Source: Vandiemenella viatica | Taxonomy: Eukaryota; Arthropoda; Insecta; Orthoptera; Morabidae | Direction: 5' to 3' | Assembly (NCBI GenBank): GCA_031002005.1 | Contig: JARYHS010013630.1 | Span: 233,809,539-233,873,538 of the forward strand | DNA length: 64,000 nucleotides | Part shown: positions 1 through 11,110 of the stretch, piece by piece | How the letters are laid out: each line of letters begins with the position of its first letter | How positions within the stretch are numbered: the stretch's first letter is position 1 | Notes under the pieces: model-generated | Told to the model about the DNA's origin: nothing | Databases searched by the model: none | The model's input: only the letters and a program-made list of their open reading frames with translations | Made by a program: the position numbers and the translations under genes

Positions 1-920
1 CTGTGAGTGATTCAATGGTTAAAAGATGGGTCAGACTGTTCAATGAAGGACTTGATCAAGTGCACGATGATGAACGAAGTGGACGCCCGTCTGTGGTTAC
101 TTTGTTCACACAATTGAAGAGAAGATTAAGCACAACCGTAAGTTTACACTTAGTGCCCTTGCAATGGAAGTTCGGCAAATCTCAAGATCACTGAAATTGT
201 TACTGAAAAACTGAAATTTCGAAAACTTTGCTCACGTTGGGTACCAAAAATTCTTACTGAACAACACAAAAAGCAACGGATGGGCAGTGCACTTCAGTTT
301 TTGACACGCTACAATGAAGAAAGCGATGGTTTTCTTTCTCGGATAGTCACGGGGGATGAAACTTGGGTATCGTACGACACCCGTGAAACAAAACGGCAAT
401 CAATGGATTGGAGGCACACTTCATCCCCAACGAAAGTTAAACCTAAGCAAATCTTGACACCTCGAAAATACATGTGCACCGTTTTTTGGGACGGAAAATG
501 GCATTTTGCTGATTGATTTCTTACCACAAGGCCAAACAATCAATGCACATGGTTACTGCGAGACCATTCAGAAATTGCGCCGAGCAATACAGAACAAGCG
601 CCGAGGATTACTGTGAAAAGGTGTTTTTTTTTCCACGATAAAGCCCGACTTCACACGGCAAATGTGACCAAACAACTCTTACTGGAATTTCACTGGGACG
701 TGTTTGATCATCCTCACTACAGCCCGGACCCGCTCTTAGAGACTTACACCTAAAATCTCTCCTTGGTGGTCAACACTTCAACGATGATGACGAGCTTAAA
801 GAACATGTTACCACATGGTTGAATACACAGGCGGCAACATTCTATGAACAAGGCATACAAAAACTTGTGTGACGCCATGACAAGTGCCTACAAAATTTCG
901 GAAGCCATGTAGAAAAGTAG
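1..920 (+). pseudogene. mariner transposase, degenerate and partial
   Basis: The transposase would cut and paste its element at TA sites in the nucleus. The remains include an HTH linker region (MVKRWVRLFNEGLDQVHDDE followed by RSGRPSV), the first catalytic Asp in SRIVTGDETWVSYD (near 345-375), FWDGKWH, then in other frames LIDFLPQGQTINAHGYCET, the second Asp in FHDKARLHTANV, and YSPDP where the family has SPDLAPSDFHLF. The C-terminal FYEQGIQKLV lies near 840-870. Several frameshifts and stops split it: the third catalytic region is damaged and part of the HTH is missing. This is family mariner with DD34D architecture by similarity. It cannot make active enzyme. Confidence 0.85.
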
Positions 921-992
921 TTTAACAGTTAAAGATTTTTATACACGTTTGTTTTATATAACCAAACAGAACTTACTTTGTGGACATACCTC

Positions 993-995
<3 letters not shown>
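1..995 (+). mobile_element. mariner-type transposon, 5' end cut by the window
   Basis: The right end matches the mariner style: a terminal stretch ACTTACTTTGTGGACATACC at 971-990 followed by TCGTA, directly abutting a TA repeat. Mariner elements insert at TA. The left inverted end lies outside the window. The body is the broken transposase gene described separately. The element is on the + strand and non-functional. Confidence 0.8.

Positions 996-1040
<45 letters not shown>
991..1040. repeat. (TA)n microsatellite
   Basis: About 23 TA dinucleotides run without interruption right after the mariner end. A short frame that translates to alternating Tyr-Ile is an artefact of this repeat. Confidence 0.97.
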
Positions 1041-1042
<2 letters not shown>

Positions 1043-2426
1043 AGAAGCTACTCCTCTGCCTTTCTCAAATTGTTTTTAAGCTTTTTGACAATTTGCTATC
1101 AAAAATAAAACCTGTTGATAATCTGGTTTGGTTTTAATGAGACTCTGTCTAGGCAACTCGTTAAAATAGTTCTTATTTAATTACACTATGGATAACACCT
1201 AACAAACTAACGACAAAGTGTTTTTGCTATATTTGTTACACTTTGATTAAGTTTACGACTAAACCATACTTATTTCCAGATAACCTTTTCTTGGAATTCT
1301 CCAAACATTTGACTGCCATAAGTGTTTGTTCATTCTGGTGGTCTATGATGGAATCCAAAAGGCCCTATACATTAGGAACCTGCTCTAGGTTACACGTTGT
1401 TTTATATAGCAGCTTTCATATGGCGGGCATTATACTGACATGACACAAACCAGAGGTGGCTTCATGCATCTGTAAAAATTGAAATTATCAAGAGCGGTTA
1501 ACATTCGGGAGGTTCCTAGTTCTGTGCCTGGTCCAGTAATCTATATTTCAGTTTTCGGTGATTTGCGAAATATATTAGAGGTGAATTTCAAAAAGATTCC
1601 TTTTATATGCCATGGCCAAATTCCTTCCTGATTCTGTCCCCTCCCCCTCCCTCCACCTTCTAAATCTCTCGAGGTTATAATGGTCTACAAATGAATTTCT
1701 GAATAAACAAAAAAAATACTCCTGTTCCTCTTCAGTCAAACGGAAACTTTACGTACTATAAAACATATTATTATTCTATTTGTGCGTTACACAGAAAATT
1801 TCAGTACCGCATGCTTCTGCTGGTTTGTCAAAGATGGTCCTGTGAGAGATTAAAGACCATAAATTTCATATTTGTTAAACGGTTAAAAACTGTTCCTGGA
1901 CAATCATTATTGCTATGAAATAAGTGAATGACACTCGTCATTACTATTAATACTTTAAATTTACCTCTATATTTTGTCTGATTTAGAACTATGGAGATTT
2001 ATTTATGTCGAAAGCATTAATTCACCACTTATTCTATGTATTTTGGTAAAACATTGTGCTCAAACGAACACACAGCTGTAGTGCCTAACTAATCTTAATG
2101 ATAATATTCAAAGGTCGGTTGCATAAATTGAAACACCAGTGTTGGTTAGTTGAATAATTCAACTGGTCCTCTCTTATGTACTCTCAAAGAATCCCCACAC
2201 AACAACAAATATCATTACTACTTCAGTTGTGAATAGATAAATAATTATTATTTTCTTGCTAGCACACACGAGATTATAGAAGAAATATTTATTTAAACTT
2301 CGCAATTAGTTTAAGATTGATACATGTTATAAGTTATCTCTTACATGATATGTCGAGGGACATTGAGAAATAAAGAAAAGTGATTGACGTGCCTCCAAAA
2401 TAGTTTCCAAACTTAATAATTCAAAA

Positions 2427-2430
<4 letters not shown>
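1041..2430. other. AT-rich stretch, no gene; one SINE remnant inside
   Basis: Apart from the SINE fragment at 1492-1690, nothing recognisable is seen. All frames are short and lack family motifs. Confidence 0.6.
1492..1690 (+). repeat. SINE family A copy, old and diverged
   Basis: It matches the other family A copies in order: ACATTCGGGAGG, a decayed B box, TTTTCGGTGATTTGCG, a purine-poor middle with GCCATGGCCAAATTCCTTCC, then CTCTCGAGGTTATAAT. Divergence is high. It is oriented with the tRNA-like head on the left. Confidence 0.65.

Positions 2431-2461
<31 letters not shown>
2429..2461. repeat. poly-T tract of about 33 bases
   Basis: A homopolymer run that could be the tail of a reverse-transcribed insertion on the - strand. 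No element body was recognised to its right. Confidence 0.95.
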
Positions 2462-2462
<1 letters not shown>

Positions 2463-2913
2463 TCTCGTTCTTCATATTTACAGCAAAGGTGACTCGTCAG
2501 ATCCTTTGATTAAGGTTGCGGTGTAGTTCTAAACAACAATTTTTGTTCTTAGCATAATTTTTCCAGAACGAAAGAATATTGTTTGGGCAATAAATTGTCT
2601 TAAATTTTAACTAAAACATGATGAGCTCACTAGAAACATTGATTTAAATTTTTCAACATTTACTAACAGCTATAGCATATATGCCAATCTGTGAGACAGC
2701 TAATATATCTGTTTCACAATAAATGATGCCTATGAGAAACTAACTTCTCCACATTATTAGAGAATTGGCGAACAAGTACTAATTACATGCCGCAAAAGTA
2801 TAATATCTAGCATTCAAACAATGCATCATAGGCAGTGTTTGACCACTTAAAAACCTAGTAAGCCCATCAGTCAATGGTGATAAATGCAGCTACAACATCA
2901 CAAGACTACAATA
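2462..2913. other. No gene seen
   Basis: AT-rich intergenic or intronic sequence between the poly-T run and the Tc1-like element. Nothing recognisable. Confidence 0.6.
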
Positions 2914-4125
2914 TACACTGAAGTGCCAAAGAAACTGGTTCACTTGCGTAATGTCGTGTAGGGCTTCCGCGAGCATGCAGAAGTGCCGCAACACGACGTG
3001 GCATGGACTCGACTGATGTCTGAAGTAGTGCCGGAGGTAATTGGCACCATGCATCCTGCAAGGCTGTGCATAAATCCATTAGAGTACGAGGGGCTGGAGA
3101 TCTCTTTTGAACGCCACGTTGCAAGGCATCCTAGATATGCTCAATAATGTTCATGTCTGGGAAGTTTGGTGGCCAGCGAAGGTGTTTAAACTCAGAAGAG
3201 TGCTCCTGGATCCACTCTGTAGCAATTCTGGACCTGTGGGATGTCGCTTTGTCCTTCTGGAATCGTCAAAGTCCGTCGGAATGCACAATGGACATGAACG
3301 GATGCAGGTGATCAGCCAGCATGGGTAGGTACGTGTCACCTGTCCGAGTCGTATCAGGGGTCACATGTCACTCCAACTGCACAGTCCGACACCATTACAG
3401 AACTCCCGCCAGCTTGAACAGTCCCCTGCTGATATGTAGGGACCATGAATTCATGAAGATGTTTTCATACCCGTACATGTCCATCCGCTCGATATATTTG
3501 GAAACGAGATTCGTCAGACCAGGCAACATGTTTCCAATCATCAACAGTCCAATGTCTGTGTTGACGGGTCCAGTCGAGGCGTAAAGCTTTGTGCTGTGCA
3601 CTCAGTAAGGGTATACGTGTGGGCATTCGGCTCCGAAAGCCCATATCGATGATGTTTCGTTGAATGGTTCGCACGCTGACACTTGTTGATGGCTCAGAAT
3701 TGAAATCCGCAGCAATTTGCGGAAGGGTTGCGCTTATGTCACGTTGAACGATTCTCTTCTGTCGTCGTTGGTCCTGTTATAGCTGGATCTTTTTCCGGCC
3801 GCAGCGATGTCGGGGATTTGATGTTTACCGGATTCCTGTAATTCACGGTGCACTCGTGAAATGGTCGCAAGGGAAAATCCTCACCTCATCGCTACCGCGG
3901 AGATGCTGTGTCCCATCTCTCTTGCGCCGACTATAACACCACGTTCAAATTCACTTCAATCGTGATAACCTGCTATTGTAGCAGCAGTTACCAATCTAAC
4001 GCCTGCGCCAGACACCTGTTGTCTTATATAGGCGTTGCCGACCACAGCGCCGTACTCTGAGTGTTGACATATCTCTGTGTTTGTATACGCAGGTCTATAC
4101 CAGTTTCGTTGGCTCTTCAGGGTTT
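2914..4125 (-). mobile_element. Tc1-like DNA transposon, degenerate
   Basis: Inverted ends are visible: the left end reads ACACTGAAGTGCCAAAGAAA then CTGGT, and the right end read backwards is ACCCTGAAGAGCCAACGAAA then CTGGT. The element is about 1.2 kb and its gene lies on the - strand. Transposase traces include MGFRSRMPTRIPLLSAQHKA and WKHVAWSDESRFQIYRADGH (first catalytic Asp in WSDES) at 3465-3674, and the C-terminal LMDLCTALQDAW...ESMPRRVAALLHARGSPTRH at 2906-3124. Frames are broken by shifts and stops, so the copy is dead. The family is Tc1 (DD34E) by motif. Confidence 0.85.
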
Positions 4126-6001
4126 TTGCCTGCCAATTTTTACATCATCCTGTTAACTTCGTGTCACTAATTAATGTATCAAAGAAGTTGAAAATAATAA
4201 AAAATTATAATAAAAATGCGATGTTACTCTACGGAAGCAAATAAATCAGCGCATTTATTTAGTGAATTATTATATACATAAAATAGCTTTCGTCGAATTC
4301 AGATACCCCGTACATCGATTTGAGAGAAACCTGAGGTCACTATACCTGCAATGACCATATCGATGTACTAAAATTTTCCTCTCTTATCAGATAAGCCCGT
4401 GTTGTAAGGATCAGAAATTTGTCACAGTAGCAATATATTTCGATTTCTTCTTAATTAAAATGTTGTTTTTACTCTATTTTCTGTCTGCTCTGCTGTAGAA
4501 CAAAGTATAATTTACACAAGAGAAATTTAATTGAAGCACATCAAATCTTTCTGCTAATGAGACAGGCCATTACCTTAAGACCATAGGTGCAACTAAATTA
4601 CAAATATCTATGATACTACCAAGTAGAACAAAACGTAGAGCACATGTACGTTGCATGGATTAAGTGATCATTTGTTTCGTTTTCTTCTAGGGTGGATACC
4701 AGTCCGAGCGCAGGCTAGAACAAACTTCTCGTATCAGTATTACGTATAAAGGTGACACTAAACTGTAATTAATCCATTACAACATTTTTAACATTATGGC
4801 ACTAACAGGCGACTGTTTAATATTATGGGTATACATTTCTATTTCTGCCAACTTGACACAAAATGATTTATGGAAAAAATACAAAGTGATCAGAAAGATG
4901 TATGACGAAGTAGTATACCTTTAATCCAAATTGAACGATGTGTGACCAGTAAATGAAAATGTAATGTTCTAACGTTGACCAAACTCTTTGTTCTAAAAAA
5001 ATTATTAATGGATAAAGTATTAAATTACCGTTTTTAGTAAATGTGCGAATATCAGAATACAATCAAGCTGAAATCGTAAGCTGATACAAGAAAAGAATGT
5101 TCCATTTCAACTGCAACATCGTTGTTTCTCCGAGGTATCATATTCACTACATTTTACCAACGTATATTCTCAAGTTAATGGTCCAAAATTGAAATAAAAA
5201 AGTCAGAATCTTTTCAGATCGGCATTCCATACAAGGGAACCAAGGTTTGTAATATTACATATATCGCATTTTTTGGCATCAGAACAGCAGGAACTTAATT
5301 TCAATGCTCGCATAGCTTATGTTCAAACACACCTGTAAATAAGTAAATTCTGAGACTGACGCACAACTGCACAAGGAGGAAAAAATAAAAGTTTTCATAG
5401 ATGATAAGACATATTGGACGAACCCTTTGTTATCTGTGGTGTATGGAGTAACTAAAATTGAAATTAATAAATGAAGGTAGTTATTACGCAACAATATTGA
5501 AGCTCACCAAAATAAAATAAAAATTAAGTAAAAAAAAAATCAAGAATTGCGTTACATAATAACTCGCTGAAATTATAATTAACCTATATTGTTCCTTTAC
5601 ATTTTATTATTTAGAGGTTGTTTTGTAGATAAATATTAGTTATTTTCATATGTTTATTCGAAATAATTGATGAAACGAGTGTAATGCTCAATTTACTTAA
5701 CACTTCATATATCCAAGTTATAAGGAAATGCATCTTTTCAATCATACCTAAAGCCAATTACAATAATAACATGGTTATTTATATAATGTATGATTTTTCT
5801 CTTAACGAGTTCTCCAACTTTTATACGATATGATGTACTGTATACTTCAACAGATTTATGTATTTGTTCCTACGATTATAATTATATAAAAAAACCCAAA
5901 AGAATTGTTTTTACTGATATTGCTTTCTTTATATATTGATGAAAGATGTTCAATGTAAGCAGAGTGTTCACTGTTTACACAGTAGGTACGTCTGTTGGCA
6001 G
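4126..6001. other. No gene seen; sequence upstream of exon A
   Basis: AT-rich sequence with only short unsupported frames on both strands. If upstream IR exons exist, this would be the intron before exon A. No repeat family was recognised. Confidence 0.55.
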
Positions 6002-6178
6002 GCGTCTCGGCGGCGGATGTTCGACATTCAGCGCCACTGGCTGCTGGTCAATGGCACGGGTCAACCCTCGCCGGCAGGATATCTTCCAGACGAAGCTGTC
6101 CCTCTTCTGCTGCAGCTGACGGCGATGCCAGACAGTGAATTGATGTGGGTTGGAGCGGACACCGGAGGTCGTCTGCAG
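6002..6178 (+). CDS. IR75-like receptor, exon A (N-terminal region before S1)
   Basis: This 177-nt exon (59 codons, phase 0 to 0) encodes a segment beginning ASRRRMFDIQRHWLLV and ending TGGRLQ. The pattern aS...MF....WLL followed by a stretch like MPDSELMWVG is typical of the N-terminal region of IR75 proteins just before the ligand-binding domain. The donor is CAG|GTAATG at 6179. The acceptor chosen is the AG at 6000-6001. An acceptor at 5981-5982, which has a better pyrimidine tract, would add six residues plus part of a codon and also keeps the frame open, so the 5' edge is uncertain by 19 nt. GC content is clearly higher than in the flanking intron. Exons before this one are not recognised. 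Confidence 0.78.
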
Positions 6179-6520
6179 GTAATGGAAGGAACACGCGCGC
6201 TTGTGCTGCTTGCGAAACTACATCACACATAACCGTTCGCTGAGTTAATTTGCAGCAAGAAGTAAATGAATGTAATTAGCCCACTGACATTTTTATACAA
6301 AGTAATAGCACGTGATGTTCTCAGGTAATGCTTCTTTTGTTATATTTTTTTTTAACTTGTAACCTTCACCGGTGACGTTTGTATGAAGTTGCTGTTAGTA
6401 TTAACAAACTATTTATTTATTTTTTTTTTTTTTAAGGAGAAAAGGAAGACACTTATGATTTCGGCTCAATCATCTCACGGTCATCACACAGTCAATTTCC
6501 CCCCCCCCCTTACGGTTTTA

Positions 6521-6622
6521 CGACTCGTCCACGTCGAGGTCATTAGAGGCTTGATGGGACTGGGGATAAGGAACGGGAAGGAATTCGGCCATGGTCATTT
6601 GAAGGAAGCATACCGGCATTCG
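6521..6622 (-). repeat. SINE family A fragment (3' part)
   Basis: The fragment contains CGTCGAGGTCATTAGAGG, GGGACTGGGGATAAGGAACG, GGAAGGAATTCGGCCATGG and TGAAGGAAGCATACCGGCAT. These are the tail-side half of the family on the - strand. The tRNA-like head is absent. A run of ten C lies just to its left at about 6500-6509 and an ACAC repeat follows at 6671-6684. Confidence 0.8.
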
Positions 6623-6659
6623 TTGCGTCTCCACCATCCACCACAAATGCACATTTAGC

Positions 6660-7625
6660 TAAAACAAAGCAAACACACACACACAAATTCAATTACGAAA
6701 TTCAAACTCGCCGCTCGTTACACTACCGATAGAGCACCGTCAAGAAAACAGCAGAATAGCAAAAGCGCACACATAAAGTTTGACAATGTCGTGCATTGAA
6801 AACTATGCCTCAAAATTGATTGCTAGTCAAGTCACGAGAGCAAACTATACCATGTGCAATAGTGTAAAAAACAACATGCTGGTTGAGGTCGCAGGCGAGC
6901 AACGACCACACCTCAAAATGCAAATGTAAAATGTAAGTTCAATATAAAACATATCCTAGTATACTTATGTAAACAAAGCGTTTTGCATGATAATCCAAAA
7001 CGGATATAAAAATATTAGTAATCAAACTGTTATATGAATATAAGTAATATTATGCTGCCGATATAAGAATAATTTTGTTAATTCTAAAAATCATTGTATT
7101 CAAAAGTCAATAACAAATCACATATTACAGCAAAACTGTACGCTGATGATACCTCGGCGAGAGGCGAAACGCGTCCGGAAAATAAAAACAATATCCAACA
7201 GTTGTAATGGCGTATTATTAAACAACAAATACTAATATATCACTTAAGTTACAATCCTTCCGATCAAAAGTTCCACAGTTTAACTAGGTCAAGGATATCG
7301 TAATGAGAAGTATTTACCATATATAAAAATCGGAGAAGACAAGAAGTTCTCGCAGCTTAGAATTAATTTTAACCCATTTTAGAATTTCACAAGGGAAGGC
7401 TGGAATTCGTCTATTTCATCACACTCGGGTGATTAAAACGCGATCACAGTAGGCTATAACTATGGGAATAACTTAACCGGCACGATGAAATGACGACTGA
7501 ACGCCTAAGGCTGTCTTCTGCCTGTACTGAGCGATTCGCGTCTTGTAGGAATAAGAAGTACTGGAGTTTAATTATCAGACACTACAGGAATGTCGCATGT
7601 AGCAAGACTGTCCTATCACTTTTAT
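6660..7625. other. No gene; hammerhead-like motif inside
   Basis: AT-rich sequence with no coding signal. The only notable object is the ribozyme-like core near 7143-7177. Confidence 0.5.
7139..7180 (+). ncRNA. Hammerhead ribozyme-like motif, possible Penelope-type remnant
   Basis: The order CTGATGA, a CCTC/GAGG hairpin with loop GGCGA, C-GAAA, then CGC-GTC is present between about 7143 and 7176. This is the conserved core of a type I hammerhead ribozyme with a very short helix III, as described for Penelope-like retroelements. Helix II carries an unpaired TA next to the core, and helix I is weak because only about two pairs form with the bases after GTC. Activity is therefore doubtful. No Penelope coding sequence adjoins it. 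The motif was read by eye and not folded by software. Confidence 0.45.
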
Positions 7626-7626
7626 A

Positions 7627-8533
7627 CAGGGCGGTTCCGTTATATGTTACAAACATTCAGGGATGATGGAGAAGGGTAAAAATATCAATTTGAAGTACGG
7701 GATCCTGGTCCGGAAACGACCGAGTCGCAAGTTATAAGCGAAAATCTACTTACGTTCTGCCTTAGATTCGCGTAGGCGTACAGCGCTCAGTTTTTGAACT
7801 CTGATCATAATTTACAGAATTCCAGCTAAATATTCCCCAAAACCGTCTGAAAATTTCCCCATTGATGGAGAAGAAACAGCGCACGTAACTTGATGTGAGA
7901 GAGAACGAAAATCCAAAGTCTGCGGTACATTAACAAAGAATTCCATTTTGCTGCACAAATTTCACAAGCTGCAACGTTTTTACAATAGGTGTTAAAATGG
8001 TGTCTCCCAGCACCTTGCAGGTATAGCATCGTCGCAGAAAGTTCTGTCGTACCCGTGCTAATATCCCCGGTGTCGTTTGAACAGTGTCGCTAGTAGCGAG
8101 AATTCTTGCAAGGAGATCCTCTTCGGTCTCGACAGGCGTCTCGTACACTATACTTTTCAAATGGCCTTACAAGAAGAAACCAAGTGGGGCGACATCAAAT
8201 GAACGTTCTGCCCACGGAACAGAACATCATTTGCATAGCCTCTTTACAGGGAATGTCTGATTCTGGTGTTCGCGAACCGTCAGTACAAAGTGAGATGAGG
8301 CTCCAACACACTGGAACCACATCCGTTGACGAATATCAAGTGTGATAAGATCTATGAACTTGGATAGTATAATGATAAACACTGTATTCCACTGCCAGAG
8401 GAATCAGAAGGATTTCTGCTTATAACTTTCGACTCAATCGCTTCCGGACCAGGGTTGCTGACCTGAGATTGTTATATTAACCCTTCTACATCATACCTGA
8501 ACGTTTGTAACATCATCACGTAATCACACTGTG
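7627..8533 (-). mobile_element. DNA transposon with long inverted ends, DUF4817-type, mostly deleted
   Basis: The ends are inverted copies: the left end has ATGTTACAAACATTCAGGGA then TGATGGAGAAGGGT, and the right end read backwards has ATGTTACAAACGTTCAGGTA then TGATGTAGAAGGGT. Similarity extends about 120-150 bases inwards (CCTGGTCCGGAA against its inverse). TA flanks the outer ends (7625-7626 and 8534-8535). Inside, on the - strand at 7930-8160, is the transposase C-terminus KSIVYETPVETEEDLLARIL followed by TPGILARVRQNFLRRCYTC. That pattern closes insect mariner-like transposases that start with a DUF4817 helix-turn-helix. The catalytic part is absent, so this is a non-autonomous copy. Confidence 0.78.
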
Positions 8534-8535
8534 TA

Positions 8536-9350
8536 ATTTGAGAACAGGGTTACGTGTGGCTGATCCCAGGAATTACCCTGTGTTAGATGGCGGCGGCAGC
8601 GTCTATCTGTTCCGTCGTAGAGCCATCGCCGAAGCATCGTCCCGCAACAACTGTCTCGGTCGGTGTCAGCTGAAGAAGTGACGGAGTTCCCGGATCAACT
8701 GGAGATCCACAGCCTTACCGCAAATCCCTGCTGTAATTTAACTTAATTTAATTGCGATGGAGCACACGCTCCGGTGGAAATTCCCTTAGCCATCTGATTA
8801 CCACTTTTTATGTTTTTTTTTAAATTATCTTATATAATTTGATTGTTAAATTCTTCCTTTGCGAGTTTAAGTCCGTGCTGTAGCCTCATTGGACCCCTTA
8901 GATTGATAGAAATTAAAGCCTTTCCTCCATTGTCATGTCAGATAGCAGATAGCTTGTATAAGAAACATGTGTAACAAGCCATCGCCCAGTTGGCCACTCA
9001 ATTAAACACACTGGAGCGTGAACCTCCCTACAGTTCTTACAGGTGGAGATGGTTTCGTGTGGTCGCGCTCTGCCGACTGATGTTAAACGGCAGGAAGTTA
9101 ATCATCTTCCTTAACCGTTGATAACAAAGTCCATTTTGGAACAATGCGAGATATCTAAATCAGATATCCTGCCACATGTTCTGCTTGTCGAACCATTATC
9201 GCTGATTTATATTATTTGTAAATGCATCAAAGACTTCTCAGTGAACCATTTATGGTACCTTCTAACCTATCAAGATTTAACCCCTAAAATAGTATAAATG
9301 TTGTAACCAGTTTTTCTTCCTGTTTTTTGATAATTTTAAAAATATTTTCT
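8536..9350. other. No gene; short GC-richer block at 8575-8720
   Basis: The block around ATGGCGGCGGCAGCG and GTCGGTGTCAGCTGAAGAAG is less AT-rich than its surroundings and may be an old repeat. No frame or terminal repeat supports a name. Confidence 0.45.
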
Positions 9351-9359
9351 CATTCGTCA

Positions 9360-11110
9360 AAATGTCCTTATTCTTTATTTCAGCACCCAACAACTCATTT
9401 TCATTCTTCATCACAACAAATTTCATGGGCCTCCTATTTCCTATCTCCCCCTTTCTCCATTTTTCAGTTCCAATTAACTCCTTGGTTCAAACAAAACATT
9501 TAATTATTATTTTTCTTAATCTTTTCGTCAGAGAACCAGTCTCTTTATTCCCGTCGAATGCTTCTTTGGGCAGTGCAATGATGTATTTTATTTGCTGCCC
9601 AAAATTCGTATCCAAAATTCCAAGATACTTGAAAAACCTGTTCTATTATTTCTTAAGCAATCTTGAGATGCATTATTCTACCTCCCATATTTATTACCGT
9701 GCCCTTTATCTTCTGAATCCTTATCTTCACACCGTATTTTTTGAGATATGACTAAAACTATTAGTCATTATTGTTACATTTTTTTAATTTTCAATAAAAC
9801 CATGTAATCAGAAAATCTAATACCCTCCATCGTCTTATCCTAATTCCTATTCTTACTGTCCAGATAATTGTTGATAATTTCTTCCAGATATATTGACGTA
9901 TTGGTGGCATACAACAACCACGACTCATTCCTCTGCATGTTTTTACTTCCACCGATATTTTGTTTCCAATCTTTACACTTATCTTCTAATTCCAATATAC
10001 TTATTAATTTCCCTTCTTTTCAATCTACGCCTTTCTTCTTTGTGAAATTGCACTCTACCGAAAACTTTCCCCGTTCAATATAAACACTGTAATCCTCCTC
10101 AATTGTTCTCTAACTGTCTCTTAATTGTATTTCTAAATAATCTTTTGGCGTCTCTTCCCTTTCCACTTCCTTTTCGCTTTCCAAAACACAAACTATTCTT
10201 TACCAATTAAATTTTACAGTTTTGTATAAAGCCTTTTGTTTAAAATTTTTATCGTCAGTTTTGATGAGTTAGAAGACAAGCTGAATAGTTGAGGTCTTGA
10301 TTCCTTATCGACGGAAACAACTTCTATAACATATTCTGACCATACACATTTCTCATATATTACATTAATTTTTTTCTTTCCTATCATCCCCAGGCTGTTC
10401 AGTATCTTCACCGGCATTCCATCAGTACGACTAACTTTGATGTTTTTCATTTACTTCTGTCGACATACGCCCTTTTATTGTAATAATACAGGTCATCCAT
10501 TTTCACCACAGGTTTTTTCAACTCTTTATAATCCAGGTTAAGATAATGTTTTGTCCTGATTCACTCAAATTTTACACACTTTTAAGAAATTTCAAGTACA
10601 TCAAAACGTTCTACAGTAACTTTAAAGAATTTTGTCTCGGTTTCTATTCTTTGTTTATTATTTAGTTTTTTGGAAAAAAAACCTTCATTATTGTCTCACA
10701 TCATTTCATCCTTACCTTTTTTTAACTTCTCCAATGCATCCTATTGCACTCCTAACCATTTTCCTCTAAACTTTCCGAGTCTCTTCTCAATTAATTGTTG
10801 AATTTCCTATACATACTTTGCTCTTGTACAGTTATAACATTCTTCGCTTTTTTATCTCTTTCTTGTTTAACATTTCTTATGTGACCTCATTTTCTAATTT
10901 TTCATACATATCATCTTTGGACACAACTTTTTCTTTCTTACTGTTTTTAAAATCTTCCAGATGTATTAATTTGTTTAATTTACCTTTTATCTTAATTCTA
11001 ACCAAATTACGATCACCGTTTTAACCAGCTTTAGGATAAGTTTTGCATTCTTCAAACAGTTCCTTTATCTTTTTTAGGATGGGGATGTAATCAGTTCAGT
11101 ATCTATCCAT
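9360..11110 (-). pseudogene. Degenerate LINE reverse transcriptase, - strand
   Basis: Read on the - strand, several reverse-transcriptase blocks follow each other from right to left. First comes a lysine-rich linker before RT (11100-10980). Next comes SRTDGMPVKILNSLG with IYEKCVWSEYVIEVV and SSKLTIKILNKRL at 10450-10214, matching the pattern DGIP.E...IYE...WP...IPK...SK..LKIL..RL. Then IGGSKNMQR and YLEEII occur near 9960-9880, and IRFSDYMVLL near 9830-9795 stands where RT has FADDMVLL. The catalytic Asp pair is damaged and frames shift repeatedly. A 129-residue + strand frame at 9362-9751 is an antisense shadow. The clade cannot be fixed by eye. Confidence 0.6.

Noticed and set aside
949..1137. 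Frame with a Tyr-Ile run
   Set aside because: It is a translation of the TA microsatellite.
9362..9751. 129-residue + strand frame
   Set aside because: It lies antisense to a degenerate LINE RT read on the - strand.
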